The notes: generated from the sequence alone by a model not told the origin. A DNA stretch of 64,000 nucleotides from Streptomyces griseus (GCA_943330705.2 CALQIT020000005.1:1-64000), one strand, 5' to 3'; shown: positions 8,502-18,371, numbered from the stretch's first letter. Numbers and translations are program-made.

Positions 8502-9068
8502 ATGATAACACTTAAATTTGGTGGAACTTCTGTACAAGATTTGTCGGCGGTTCAACGATTAATCCAGATCGTGGCAACTAGAGGTGGCAAGCTCTTGGTG
8601 GTGACCTCTGCTTTGGCCAAGGTAACGGATCAACTGCTACAGGCCGTGGACTACGTTAGGGTTGGGCAATTCCAAAGTGCCGAGCATCTTTTGCTTAAAA
8701 TTCGAGATCGCCATCTAGAGTTAATACAAGAGCTAGGTCTTGAAAGGAAATCTCGGGATCATATTGTACAGCAGTTTTTTGAAGTGGACCAGATACTCAG
8801 ATCTTTAGACACCATCGGGGAGGTCAGCCTAAGATCAGTGGACCGCATTGTCTGTCTTGGGGAACTTTCTTCGTCATATATTTTGGCTCAAGCACTGCGC
8901 AGTTCAGGTTTAAGGACTCAGTCGGTGACGACCACATTGGGCCGTGGGGGCTCGGACTATTCGGCCGCAGTTTTAGGTTCGGCTTTGGACTCTGAACGAA
9001 TTGAAATCTGGACTGATGTGAATGGGATCAAGCCCAATTACCAAAGGTCTTTTACAAGCGCTATTTGA
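8502..9068 (+). pseudogene. lysC: Aspartokinase, C-terminally truncated
   Basis: The product begins like a normal aspartate kinase: KFGGTSV nucleotide-binding motif at residue 5, then LGRGGSDYSAA and WTDVNGI. These belong to the amino-acid kinase fold that phosphorylates aspartate for Lys/Thr/Met synthesis. It stops after 188 residues. The rest of the catalytic domain and the two ACT regulatory domains, normally another 200 or more residues, are missing. The gene ends inside the last codons of the convergent AsmA-like gene (8-bp overlap), which suggests a deletion joined the two. It starts 6 bp after top6A. I expect it to be inactive unless the missing half is supplied elsewhere. Confidence 0.8.
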
Positions 9069-12000
9069 AAAAATCCGGAATATTTTTTTTAATTTCTGCC
9101 TCTAGTTTATTTTTTGCCGAGGCCTCGGCTTTGCGTTTCTCTGCCTCTGCTTTTAATTGAAGATTTCGTTTTTCCAATTCAAGTTTCTGTGCGGCTTCCT
9201 TGTTCAGACCTTCCAATTTCTTTTCCAACTCAATGGCGGCTTGGCGTTTGGCCTCTTCAATTTGGGCGTTGACTGCGTTATTTAGCAGTCCCATTAAAGA
9301 TTCACCAATTCCGATATCTGGTTTAAGTACGGAACCTGTGATGTGAATTGGAATTTTAAATCGCTTTTCCGAGTCCAAATTGGCCTTGATCAAAAGGTCA
9401 TTGGGATTCACTTGCGCTAAATAAAACTCGCCCAAAAGATCAAGGGTTTTATTGGTTTTAACCCAACCCTTGGTTTTAAGTTCGTTTTTGTCAAAGGACC
9501 TGATTTGAAAGGGATCCAAAAAAACCGTGTCCCCAGAGAACCGAAATTTTGTCGAAATCTGCCCCGAAAGATTTTCAGTTTGAAGTTTGTATTTGTCACC
9601 AAGACCCTTAATTGCAGCCAGCTTTTCATTGATCATTTGTTGCAACGGTAAAGTTACAATCCAACCATTTTTTACTTCCACTTGTCCTTCGGCCTTAAGT
9701 TTATTTACAAAGTCATTTCGACGGAAGTCGACGGCTTTAAAAGCTATTTGTCCCTGGGTCGTGCCGCGAATTAAACCTTTCCACGCGGGCAATAGGCTAT
9801 CCAAGGCATTGCCTGCCTGAAGGTCATTCCACTTCGCCCAGCCCTCGACGTTCAGTTCGTTAGCAAGTAGGGGAGTATTTTTAATGGCAACGGAGGTGCT
9901 GCCGGAAAAGGCCTTGGCGATTGAAAAATTCGCATCAAGCTGGCCTTTGCGGATCAATGTATTGGCCACTAATTTTGAAAGGGGAATACCGTTAAAGAAA
10001 AAGGTTTCGATCAGAACTTGCGCTTTCAAGTTGGAATTCTTAATAATTGGCCAATCTGGAACCAGGGGGATCAGCGGCTGTTGAACAACCGGGGCTGGAG
10101 CAGCAGGGGGCGTGGTCGTTGGTGGCGATTGATACGAGTATGACTTCAAATCCACAGAGATCTCTGAATCTGACGTCAGGGAACTTTGTTGGATGCCCTT
10201 TTTAAAGTCGTAGGTTCCAACAATTCTGGATTTGGCATTGATGAAACCCAAAAGCCCCAGGCTTTGCATCATTGGTATTTGTGCGGATATTTTCTGAATA
10301 TCAAATTGCTTAAGTTCAACAGCGACGTTTACTTGCGGCTGCAAAGGGTTACTAATCTGTCCCGTGAAGTTTAGGATTCCGATCCAGGACAGCAATTGTC
10401 CCGTAGTGATCTCTAATTGAGTTCCCTTTTGCTTAGCTTTTACCTCCAGCCTAAGTAATTGCTGTGAAGCTTTGCGAATACGATCTTTCATTTCGATAGC
10501 AAGTCCGGTCAGGTCCGCCGAAAGGTCAACTTGTGATCCTTGAACCTCGGCCCCTTGAAAATTTAGAACTGCCTTTAGATCAGCATTTATAGGCCCGGCA
10601 ACTCGCAGAGTTTTGTCGGCAGACTGCCACTCTAGATTTGCTTTGAATCCGGAAAGTTGCAGTGGCTTAATCTGAATTGCTAGATTTTGTGGCTTGCTCA
10701 AATTTCCAGAGACCTGGGCATTGATTTCAAGCTGTCCCGCAACTGGCATTTTTTGCAAAGGCAGAAAAATTTGTTCGAGACCTTGCAAATTTGCTTTTTG
10801 TATTTTTAAACTCAGATTGCTTTTTTGCTCTGGTTGCGTTGCCAGTTCGCCGCTAGCACTAGCGATGATTGATGCCAGTTGAAAGCTCAGTTGCTCAACC
10901 TTGACCAGGGAATTTTCTAGGCGCATTGAAAATTCAGATTTAAGCGGAATTCCAGCCGCTTTCTGCATTAGGTTTCCCTTGCGAATTAGCAATTGAGTAA
11001 GATCAACTTGGCCACTGGCCTGGGGCTTAAGGATTTCGTTTTCATAATCGAGATGGGCTTTGGTATCCATCACGACTAGGCCCTTGGCATAGAGGTCACC
11101 CATGGTTTCTTCAACCTCGCCCCTTACTTGAGTTGCTTCAAGGTCTGCGGATACTGAAAGTTGGTCGCTGAATTTAACTAGAGCTTGGCCTTTTAGCTTT
11201 CCGCTCCATTTGCCGGGAATTGGTAGCTGGGGCAGCTGTCCTAGTTCAGGGAGCTCGATCGCAATAGTCCACTGGTGGTGGCGTTTGTTCAGGTCGGATT
11301 TACCCTTAAATTGAATATCGATCGAGCCCAACGAGAAAGAGCCTGCCGGCACATCGATGCCTAAACTTTCAAGATTCACATTGCTTTGCGCTTGAAAGGT
11401 GAAGGGAAGCTCTTTCACTGGAAGCATTTTGGAATGGATTTTCATCGCGGCTTTCAAATTCCAGTCTTTAAAAAGCGATGGAAAATCCAGACTGAATTGA
11501 AAACCATCAAGCTGAACCTGCTTAGCTTCTTCATGCTGAGCTTCCTGAGGCTGAGCCGGTGGATGTTGCACGTCATTATTTTGTCCGGAGTTTCCGTCTG
11601 CGGTGAGCTGCAGGTAATTGATCTGGCCATCAATTACTTTAATCGAGGCGGCAGCGTCAAATCCCTTAGGTAAGGCAATGCCCGTCGGTAGTGCCTTCGG
11701 AATTGTCGCAGGCGTTTGTTTTGTCGGTGGACCTGCAAGTACTGTCTTTTGTACCTGCACGACGGGTCGATAAATTGTAAGATCGACGGCGGGGAATAAT
11801 TTCGGATAGGCTTTTACGGCCTCTAGAATCCTGAGGTGAAACTCAATTTTCTCAATTTGCGCGCTGAGTAGACTTCCCTTTTTTAGACTCACGTTGCGTA
11901 AGACCATTGCAACCGGAGGAAAAAAATCGATAGCAAAGCTTTCGATTTGAATCTGCATCTTCATCTGAGTGGCAAGATCTTGCTCTAGGTAAAGTTTGAT

Positions 12001-12099
12001 TCGCGGTCCTGCATAAAGGCGAAGATAGGTATAGGCTCCGGCTAGAATAGTCGCTGAAAGGATCATGCCGGTAAGCAAAAGTCGCTTGAGTATTTTCAA
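9061..12099 (-). CDS. AsmA-family inner-membrane/periplasmic protein
   Basis: A 1012-residue protein with one N-terminal membrane helix (residues 8-26, LLLTGMILSATILAGAYTYL). A long series of repeating beta-strand segments follows, typical of AsmA/YhdP/TamB-like repeating-beta-groove proteins thought to bridge inner and outer membranes and move phospholipids. The start IKLYLEQDLATQMKMQIQIE and the later FKVDF/LSGQI-type strands fit the AsmA pattern. Residues 620-650 contain a Pro/Ala linker. The last 80 residues are a charged coiled coil (KRQAAIELEKKLEGLNKEAA), unusual for the family. The gene is divergent from aconitase. Its specific cargo is unknown. Confidence 0.8.
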   Translation of the reverse strand: MKILKRLLLTGMILSATILAGAYTYLRLYAGPRIKLYLEQDLATQMKMQIQIESFAIDFFPPVAMVLRNVSLKKGSLLSAQIEKIEFHLRILEAVKAYPKLFPAVDLTIYRPVVQVQKTVLAGPPTKQTPATIPKALPTGIALPKGFDAAASIKVIDGQINYLQLTADGNSGQNNDVQHPPAQPQEAQHEEAKQVQLDGFQFSLDFPSLFKDWNLKAAMKIHSKMLPVKELPFTFQAQSNVNLESLGIDVPAGSFSLGSIDIQFKGKSDLNKRHHQWTIAIELPELGQLPQLPIPGKWSGKLKGQALVKFSDQLSVSADLEATQVRGEVEETMGDLYAKGLVVMDTKAHLDYENEILKPQASGQVDLTQLLIRKGNLMQKAAGIPLKSEFSMRLENSLVKVEQLSFQLASIIASASGELATQPEQKSNLSLKIQKANLQGLEQIFLPLQKMPVAGQLEINAQVSGNLSKPQNLAIQIKPLQLSGFKANLEWQSADKTLRVAGPINADLKAVLNFQGAEVQGSQVDLSADLTGLAIEMKDRIRKASQQLLRLEVKAKQKGTQLEITTGQLLSWIGILNFTGQISNPLQPQVNVAVELKQFDIQKISAQIPMMQSLGLLGFINAKSRIVGTYDFKKGIQQSSLTSDSEISVDLKSYSYQSPPTTTPPAAPAPVVQQPLIPLVPDWPIIKNSNLKAQVLIETFFFNGIPLSKLVANTLIRKGQLDANFSIAKAFSGSTSVAIKNTPLLANELNVEGWAKWNDLQAGNALDSLLPAWKGLIRGTTQGQIAFKAVDFRRNDFVNKLKAEGQVEVKNGWIVTLPLQQMINEKLAAIKGLGDKYKLQTENLSGQISTKFRFSGDTVFLDPFQIRSFDKNELKTKGWVKTNKTLDLLGEFYLAQVNPNDLLIKANLDSEKRFKIPIHITGSVLKPDIGIGESLMGLLNNAVNAQIEEAKRQAAIELEKKLEGLNKEAAQKLELEKRNLQLKAEAEKRKAEASAKNKLEAEIKKNIPDFFK

Positions 12100-12237
12100 T
12101 GGGCCTCGCTTCTTGAATGGTACCTCAAGACGCTAGTTTTTGCGGACGAAAAATCTGATTTATTTGGCCATAGGACGAGTTTAGTCTGGTCTAGGAAAGT
12201 GAATTTTTAGAGACCAAAATGGGTCTCATGCGTAGTG

Positions 12238-12265
12238 TTGATAATTGTGATCTTCTGCTCATAAT
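12238..12265 (+). promoter_or_regulatory. Putative acn promoter
   Basis: TTGATA at 12238 and CATAAT at 12260, separated by 16 bp, lie 65 bp before the aconitase start codon. This fits a housekeeping sigma factor promoter. It is judged by eye only. Confidence 0.35.
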
Positions 12266-12330
12266 TTTAGAATAAAGTAGCTAAATAGCTTACAGAAAAA
12301 CTAAATTAATTCCAGAACCGAGGAAATTAA

Positions 12331-14592
12331 ATGGCAGCAAAAATCGAGACAACTCCTGAGATGGCCCAAGAAGTCTACAAGAGAACAGAAAAGCGACTGG
12401 AAGTGATTCGTCGGCGCTTGAATCGGCCCATGACTTTGGCTGAAAAAGTTCTATATGGCCACCTAGACGATCCAGAGCATCAAGAAATCAAACGTGGCGA
12501 AAGTTTTCTATTGCTGCGACCTGATCGAGTGGCAATGCAAGACGCGACAGCGCAAATGGCGATTTTGCAGTTTATGTTGGCTAACAAAAATGAGGCCGCC
12601 GTGCCCTCAACGGTTCACTGCGACCACTTAATTCAGGCTTATAAGGGCAAAGAGTCCGACATGAGTTCGGCAAATAAGGCGAACGAAGAGGTCTATAATT
12701 TTCTGGCCACGGCTTCTTCGCGCTACAATATTGGTTTTTGGAAACCAGGTGCAGGAATTATTCATCAAGTCCTTTTAGAAAATTATGCGTTTCCTGGTGG
12801 TCTTATGATTGGTACGGATTCGCACACTCCGAATGCAGGTGGTTTGGGAATGTGTGCGGTCGGAGTCGGGGGCTCGGATGCTTCGGACGTCATGGTTGGG
12901 CTACCTTGGGAAGTTAAAAATCCAAAATTAATTGGTGTGCATTTAAAAGGTAAGATGAACGGTTGGACTTCAGCCAAAGATGTCATCCTAAAGCTTTGCG
13001 GAATGCTGACGGTCAAAGGCGGCACCGACAAGATCGTGGAGTACTTTGGCGAAGGAACAAAGGCCATTTCTTGCACAGGTAAGGCAACAATCACGAATAT
13101 GGGGGCCGAGTTGGGTGCGACCTGCTCTATTTTTCCATACGATGAAAAAATGGCCGATTATTTGAAGGCCACCGGCCGCTCGTCCTTGGCCGATGTTTGC
13201 AATGCCAACCGTGAGTTGTTGTGTGCGGACCCGGAAGTCGCAAAAGATCCAAAAAAATATTTTGATGAAGTTTATGAGATTGATCTGTCTGCCTTGGAGC
13301 CCCATTTGGTGGGACCGCATTCGCCAGATATTGCCAGGCCCATTTCCGCAATGGCGAAAGAGGCCAAAGAAAAAGGCTGGCCAACCAAATTATCCAGTGC
13401 CTTGATCGGTTCTTGCACCAATTCGTCGTACGAGGACGTGGGCCGGGCTGCTTTCTTGGCAGAGCAGGCTTTGCAAAAGGGTGTGGTTATGGCGCAACCT
13501 TTTTTGGTTAGTCCTGGTTCAACGCAGATTCAAAAAACTATCGAGCGCGATGGGCAAATGAAAACCTTCAACGCGGTTGGTGCCACCGTATTGGCGAATG
13601 CCTGCGGACCTTGTATCGGGCAATGGAAACGTGACGATATAAAAACCGGCGACAAAAATACCATTGTCACCTCATTCAATCGAAACTTTCGTGGTCGCAA
13701 TGATTCGAATGCAGAAACTTTAGCATTCATCGGATCGCCAGAACTGGTTATGGTTTTGGGGCTTGCCGGCCGACTAGATTTCAACCCGCTGACGGACGAG
13801 TTAGATACACCAAAAGGCAAGTTGAAGTTTTTGCCTCCGCAAGCGCCGGAATTACCAGCCAAAGGTTTCGTTCCCGATTTGGAAGGATACCAAAAGCCAG
13901 CCGGCCAAAGCGCTCAGGTTATGGTTGCGCCAACCTCGCAGCGACTGCAGTTGCTCGAGCCTTTTAGGATCTGGGACGGTAAGGATTTCGTCAGTCAGCT
14001 TATTTTGGCAAAAGCCAAAGGCAAGTGCACCACTGATCATATCAGTCCAGGCGGCCCGTGGCTTAAGTTCCGCGGACATCTGGATAATATTTCCGACAAT
14101 ATGCTTTTGGGTGCGGACAATGCATTTTCGGGTGAAATCGGTAAAGGTAAAAATCAACTGACTGGCGAAAAGGGCATTGAGTTTGCAAAAATTGCCCGCG
14201 ATTACAAGAAGTCTGCAAAGGGCTGGGTCATCGTTGGCGATGAAAACTATGGCGAGGGCTCTTCCCGCGAGCACGCAGCGATGTGTCCACGATTTTTGGG
14301 TGCCACCGCAGTGATCGTGAAGTCCTTTGCCCGAATTCATGAGACAAACTTGAAAAAGCAGGGCGTATTGGCCTTACATTTCATTAATCCAAAGGACTAC
14401 GATAAAATTCTTGAGGACGATCGGGTTTCCCTTCAGGAGCTTTCAGGTTTAGCCCCAGGAAAAAATGTAAAAGCCGTTCTAGAGCATAAAGATGGAAGCA
14501 AAGAATCCATCGAGCTTCGCCATACATACAATGCAGAGCAATTGAAATGGTTTCGCGCAGGTTCGGCATTGAATCTGATTCGCGGCAGATAG
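12331..14592 (+). CDS. acn: Aconitate hydratase
   Basis: Interconverts citrate and isocitrate in the TCA cycle using a [4Fe-4S] cluster. The 753-residue product is close in length to the mitochondrial-type family. Cluster cysteines are visible in LIGSCTNSSYEDVG (near residue 361) and ANACGPCIGQW (near 425 and 428). The swivel domain is clear from GDENYGEGSSREHAA onward. The start ATG is preceded by GAGGAAATTAA. The gene is monocistronic, divergent from the AsmA-like gene and convergent with the next one. It belongs functionally with the 2-oxoglutarate dehydrogenase cluster at 39975-45616. Confidence 0.95.
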   Translation: MAAKIETTPEMAQEVYKRTEKRLEVIRRRLNRPMTLAEKVLYGHLDDPEHQEIKRGESFLLLRPDRVAMQDATAQMAILQFMLANKNEAAVPSTVHCDHLIQAYKGKESDMSSANKANEEVYNFLATASSRYNIGFWKPGAGIIHQVLLENYAFPGGLMIGTDSHTPNAGGLGMCAVGVGGSDASDVMVGLPWEVKNPKLIGVHLKGKMNGWTSAKDVILKLCGMLTVKGGTDKIVEYFGEGTKAISCTGKATITNMGAELGATCSIFPYDEKMADYLKATGRSSLADVCNANRELLCADPEVAKDPKKYFDEVYEIDLSALEPHLVGPHSPDIARPISAMAKEAKEKGWPTKLSSALIGSCTNSSYEDVGRAAFLAEQALQKGVVMAQPFLVSPGSTQIQKTIERDGQMKTFNAVGATVLANACGPCIGQWKRDDIKTGDKNTIVTSFNRNFRGRNDSNAETLAFIGSPELVMVLGLAGRLDFNPLTDELDTPKGKLKFLPPQAPELPAKGFVPDLEGYQKPAGQSAQVMVAPTSQRLQLLEPFRIWDGKDFVSQLILAKAKGKCTTDHISPGGPWLKFRGHLDNISDNMLLGADNAFSGEIGKGKNQLTGEKGIEFAKIARDYKKSAKGWVIVGDENYGEGSSREHAAMCPRFLGATAVIVKSFARIHETNLKKQGVLALHFINPKDYDKILEDDRVSLQELSGLAPGKNVKAVLEHKDGSKESIELRHTYNAEQLKWFRAGSALNLIRGR

Positions 14593-14614
14593 ACTTGAGA
14601 CGGCAGCCTATTTT

Positions 14615-15145
14615 TTACTCTATTGGGAAAAAATAAGTTGTCGTCATTTTTTCGGCTGAATGAATGACATAAACTTCTAAGGTCGCACCCTTGATTTTTT
14701 TTCTCGAGTCCTCTGCGAAATCTTCGACTTTTCCATAGACTTTCCAAGGTCCGATGCTTGGGGATCCCTCAAAAACAGCCTTGATATAATTGCGAACGGG
14801 GTATTCTTGAGTTTTAAAGTCAGGTGGAATATTTTTTGGAAACTCATCCACCCAGCAACCACCGCGACTGCGCAAACGGGCTTCGTCAAGTTCCCCGGGC
14901 TTGTCGATGTATTCGCCAAAAGATCGGCTGCAATCAATGTTTGATTTTTTCGCCCAGTCTTCGACCTCTTTAATGACCTCAATAATTTTATGATAGGCGC
15001 CAGTATGTTCCTTGTAGATTAGCTTCATCGCAGGGCCATTTTCTTCACTAATTAGAACGGGCTTGAAGACTCCAAGATGAATCAGTAGGTATGCAAAAAA
15101 AGAAAATAAGCCAAGAAAAATTGCTGCAATCAGGTGTTTAAACAT
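14615..15145 (-). CDS. Membrane-anchored GyrI-like domain protein
   Basis: A 176-residue protein with an N-terminal membrane segment (LIAAIFLGLFSFFAYLLIHL). A soluble domain follows whose opening MKLIYKEHTGAYHKI and closing LEVYVIHSAEKMTTTYFFP match the strand pattern of GyrI/SOUL-like small-molecule-binding domains. Those domains usually act as effector-binding or enzymatic modules; an anchored version is less common. It is the last gene of a minus-strand operon and starts directly after the previous stop codon, which suggests translational coupling. Ligand unknown. Confidence 0.6.
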   Translation of the reverse strand: MFKHLIAAIFLGLFSFFAYLLIHLGVFKPVLISEENGPAMKLIYKEHTGAYHKIIEVIKEVEDWAKKSNIDCSRSFGEYIDKPGELDEARLRSRGGCWVDEFPKNIPPDFKTQEYPVRNYIKAVFEGSPSIGPWKVYGKVEDFAEDSRKKIKGATLEVYVIHSAEKMTTTYFFPIE

Positions 15146-15697
15146 TTAGGCAATCCACTTAATATTGCAACCCATGCTGGGTGTCTGTGGTGGTAGGGTT
15201 TTTTCCCCTTTTGCTAACAGCTGAATTGCAGAAAAGAGTTCACGCTGAGTGACTTTGCTTTCGTCTTTCCAGCAGTCGTCCAAACGCCCGCGATAGGACA
15301 GTTTCAAGTTTTGATCGTAAACAAAAAAATCAGGAGTGCAAACAGCTCCAAAATTCATAGCCACTTGTTGATCTGCATCATGCAAATAGACGAATGGATA
15401 ATTCTTTTTTTGCGCGCGCAGCTGCAGGTTTTCAAAACTATCATCAGGGCATTCGATGGGATCGTTTGAGCAAATTGCGACGACGTGAACGCCGATTTTT
15501 TTTGCATCGATCGCAAGTTGAATCAGACGATCTTCGATCGCTTTGACGTAAGGACAGTGGTTGCAAATAAACATGATCACCAAAGGCTTATTGTTTTTAA
15601 AGTCTGCCGTTGAATAGGTCTTCCCATCAAGCGCCGGCAATCTAAAATCAGGACAAGCAAGGGGTTCGGTTACCAGTGGTGTAAATGTAAGCGCCAA
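15146..15697 (-). CDS. Thioredoxin-fold peroxiredoxin-like protein
   Basis: A 183-residue thioredoxin-fold protein of the AhpC/TSA superfamily. It opens FRLPALDGKTYSTADF and continues to LVIMFICNHCPYVKAIEDRL; the CNHC pair replaces the WCxxC of thioredoxins. This signature is typical of the PRX_like1 group, soluble proteins thought to reduce thiols or peroxides. The cis-proline region VCTPDFFVYD is intact. No signal peptide is present. It sits between birA and the GyrI-like gene in the minus-strand operon. Confidence 0.8.
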   Translation of the reverse strand: MALTFTPLVTEPLACPDFRLPALDGKTYSTADFKNNKPLVIMFICNHCPYVKAIEDRLIQLAIDAKKIGVHVVAICSNDPIECPDDSFENLQLRAQKKNYPFVYLHDADQQVAMNFGAVCTPDFFVYDQNLKLSYRGRLDDCWKDESKVTQRELFSAIQLLAKGEKTLPPQTPSMGCNIKWIA

Positions 15698-15736
15698 AAT
15701 AAACCTCCAGAAAGAAAAATAGAGTTAAAGCAAAAG

Positions 15737-16483
15737 TTAAAGCTCTGACCAATGAATACTTCTTTTGCTGGTCAAAAGGTTGCCCTTTGCATCTAGCGCA
15801 AGATACTTTTCATCCAATCCTGGCCGTTGATTTAGAGCTGTCAGGATAGAAAAACTTTGATGGTTGCTTAAAGACTGACTGCCGTTGGACACCGCAAGGC
15901 TAAGTTCCAGCAAAAGCCGATCTAAAAGATCCTGCCACTCCTGTGAACCAACGCTCAGGTTCGTCGCCGATGCATTCGCTGCCGAATAGGAAGCCAGCCC
16001 AGTAGTTAAATCAGTGGCCGTGGCCAAGGGTGGGTGGGCAAATATATTTACCCCCAAGCCAATAATAAATCGATTGTGCGCTCCTTGATTTAGATTTTCG
16101 ATAAGTAGCCCGCCAACTTTGTGTTGACCAAGAAAAAGGTCATTGGGCGCTTTAAGACTCCAGTTCAGATACGGCCACGTCAGAGAAAAAGCATTGTAGA
16201 CGGCCAATCCCACCATACAGGACAGAATGGGTTGGGGATCTTTATACATCTGAAAGACCCACGATGACAGCAAGGCATCACCACTTAGATCCTGCCATTG
16301 ATTATCGTTGCGGCCTCGTCCTTGAGTTTGATGTTCAGTCACAAATAAGGCGATGGGCGAGTTCTCGTCCAGGTCAGCTTCTTTGGCCAAGGCATTGGTG
16401 CTCGTGGACTGCTGAGAAAAATAGATTGGAATTTTACTTTTTTCTGCCCATGAGCGGGTGGCCTCGCCGACATTAAATTTCAT
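15737..16483 (-). CDS. birA: Biotin--[acetyl-CoA-carboxylase] ligase
   Basis: Activates biotin to biotinyl-AMP and attaches it to the carboxyl carrier protein of acetyl-CoA carboxylase. Diagnostic motifs are STSTNALAKE, the biotin loop QGRGRNDNQWQ and KAPNDLFLGQHKVGGLLIE. No N-terminal helix-turn-helix is present, so this is the ligase-only form without repressor activity. I start at ATG 16483 because GGAGG lies just upstream of it; a longer TTG reading would place that site inside the gene. It overlaps the end of nadC by 11 bp. Confidence 0.88.
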   Translation of the reverse strand: MKFNVGEATRSWAEKSKIPIYFSQQSTSTNALAKEADLDENSPIALFVTEHQTQGRGRNDNQWQDLSGDALLSSWVFQMYKDPQPILSCMVGLAVYNAFSLTWPYLNWSLKAPNDLFLGQHKVGGLLIENLNQGAHNRFIIGLGVNIFAHPPLATATDLTTGLASYSAANASATNLSVGSQEWQDLLDRLLLELSLAVSNGSQSLSNHQSFSILTALNQRPGLDEKYLALDAKGNLLTSKRSIHWSEL

Positions 16484-17309
16484 TGATGGTCCTCCAGTCA
16501 AAATCCAAACTGATATCGGCCGATGGGGCAGAGTGAGTCAGCGCCCCAACGCTAATATAGTGAACACCCACTTGGGCCACCGATTGAACGCGTTCTAAGG
16601 TCATATTGCCACTGGCTTCGGTGGCAATTCCCGGCGGAATAATTTTTACAGATTTTTCAAGCAAGTCGTTATTCATGTTGTCTAGAAGAATACGATCGAC
16701 CTGCAGATCGACGCATTCTTTGACTTCGGCTAAGGTGCGGGCTTCGACTTCGATGGGCAAATGGGTGTGCGCGCGAATTCTTTTCACCGCAGCTTCTATG
16801 CCGCCTAGAACCGCGATGTGATTGTCTTTCACTAAAATGGCAGTGCTTAGGTTCATTCGGTGGTTCAGGGCCCCGCCATGGACGACTGCTCGCTTTTCCA
16901 GGTCGCGATAGCCAGGCAAAGTTTTTCGAGTGTCTAAAATTTTCGTGCCAAAGGGATGCACAATAGTCACAAACTTATTGGTAAAAGTAGAAATACCAGA
17001 CAGGTGCATCAGAAAGTTTAAGCCAACCCGTTCTGCTTTTAAAAGCTGAATCAAGTCGCCTTGGATGGTGCACAAGATTTGCATTTTTAAAACTTTATCG
17101 CCTTCTTCAAAGTGCCATTTCAGTTTGGCGCCAGGATCCAATGAATGCACGGTTTGCTCGAAAGCAACATTACCGGAAAGAATTAGATCTTGTTTTGCCA
17201 AAAGTTTTGCTCGACCATGCCGAGGACCTAAAGCAAGGCTCTCGGTTGTAATATCACCATTGGGCATGTCTTCTTTAATTGCTGCGCGGATTAAATCTAA
17301 AAGCACCAT
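16473..17309 (-). CDS. nadC: Nicotinate-nucleotide pyrophosphorylase (quinolinate phosphoribosyltransferase)
   Basis: Converts quinolinate and PRPP to nicotinate mononucleotide in de novo NAD synthesis. The 278-residue product carries the family hallmarks KEDMPNGDITTE at the N-terminus, DTRKTLPGYRDLEKRAVVHG, HRMNLSTAILVKDNHI, the EVEART substrate loop, LLDNMNN and EASGNM. Length is normal. It sits 14 bp after the response-regulator gene and overlaps birA, so the cofactor genes are co-transcribed. nadA and nadB are not in the window. Confidence 0.93.
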   Translation of the reverse strand: MVLLDLIRAAIKEDMPNGDITTESLALGPRHGRAKLLAKQDLILSGNVAFEQTVHSLDPGAKLKWHFEEGDKVLKMQILCTIQGDLIQLLKAERVGLNFLMHLSGISTFTNKFVTIVHPFGTKILDTRKTLPGYRDLEKRAVVHGGALNHRMNLSTAILVKDNHIAVLGGIEAAVKRIRAHTHLPIEVEARTLAEVKECVDLQVDRILLDNMNNDLLEKSVKIIPPGIATEASGNMTLERVQSVAQVGVHYISVGALTHSAPSADISLDFDWRTINEI

Positions 17310-17323
17310 AGGGCACTTAGTTA

Positions 17324-18307
17324 CTACAAACGTTCAGCGTCTTTAAGTAGTTTTTGCAGTTCTTCGCGGACAACGCGCTCGCAAATTTCAGGCAAAAGCT
17401 GCCAGGCAATGTCTTTGACGATGGCACGGACCTCTTCGCGAAGGATCACTTCAGCCCGACCGGTGTCGACGTATAAAGGACTTGCCGCCATTGGCATATC
17501 GGCTTGAGTTGTGGTACCAAAGGTATTTGATTTTTGTGAAATTCGGTCTGTCAGGCTGTTTGGCTTCTGGCGATTTTTGCTGGTCTGTGGAATATCAATA
17601 TCGCCCAATTCGACCTCGTCAAGGCCATCAGAAAGGGCAATGGGCGTTCGCGTGAGCTCGCCCTCATCAATATCCAATGAAAAGTTATCATCTGCAGGCA
17701 ATTCGACTTTAAATTTATTCAAGTCTTGATGGGCCCAGGCCTCATCAAAGTCGGTTTCTTTTACAGGTTTCTTGTTTTTTGGAAGCGGAACTTGCTGGAA
17801 CTCTTCGGGCTCGTCGAAATCAGCAATTACGGCAGGGGCTTGTGCTGGGTTTTTGATCGGTTTACTTTTGCCTTGTCGATCTTCGATTATTTCGGGCAGT
17901 TCCGGAAACGTGAGGTAACTGGCAATCACATTGCCCTGGGTAGGAGGCACCAATTCGCGCACTAGTTTTCGTATGTTTTCAGCGTCGAAAGGCTTCTCTA
18001 AACGCCGATCGGGACGGGCGGCGCGGGCTTTGGGTTCATCGATGTCCATAAACCCACTCCACATCAATACGACGGGAATATTTTTAAGTTCAGCATCGTT
18101 TTTAAGATCCCCGCAGACTTCATAGCCATTGCGTTTCGCAAGAAGGACATCGGCAAAAATAATATCGGGATGAAAGCTTTTCGCGACGGCAATGACATCC
18201 ACTCCAAGTGGAACGGCTTTCACCTCGACTCCAAAATCTTGGAGCGAGAGTTGAATTACCTTTTTAATCGTGGAACTTTCATCAGCCAGCAAGACGCGTA
18301 ACGCCAT
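17324..18307 (-). CDS. Response-regulator receiver protein with C-terminal helical domain
   Basis: Residues 1-118 form a receiver domain: acidic pocket Asp9/Glu10, phospho-acceptor Asp53 in DIIFADVLL, Ser84 and conserved Lys105 in RRLEKPFD. A long low-complexity linker rich in Asp, Pro and Lys covers about 120-270. The final 50 residues (REEVRAIVKDIAWQLLPEIC) form a helical module seen at the end of some deltaproteobacterial single-receiver proteins linked to motility or polarity. There is no DNA-binding output domain. It leads the nadC-birA operon and is divergent from the LptF/G-type gene, 64 bp away. Its partner kinase is unknown. Confidence 0.75.
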   Translation of the reverse strand: MALRVLLADESSTIKKVIQLSLQDFGVEVKAVPLGVDVIAVAKSFHPDIIFADVLLAKRNGYEVCGDLKNDAELKNIPVVLMWSGFMDIDEPKARAARPDRRLEKPFDAENIRKLVRELVPPTQGNVIASYLTFPELPEIIEDRQGKSKPIKNPAQAPAVIADFDEPEEFQQVPLPKNKKPVKETDFDEAWAHQDLNKFKVELPADDNFSLDIDEGELTRTPIALSDGLDEVELGDIDIPQTSKNRQKPNSLTDRISQKSNTFGTTTQADMPMAASPLYVDTGRAEVILREEVRAIVKDIAWQLLPEICERVVREELQKLLKDAERL

Positions 18308-18371
18308 GATTTATGTCAACATTTTTTCGAGACCTGTGTCAAGAGAAGCGATACATTTTAATCAGGAAATT

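Noticed and set aside
9066-9068. TGA ending the aspartokinase considered as selenocysteine
   Set aside because: Sequence after it is the end of the AsmA-like gene and does not continue aspartokinase; truncation explains it.
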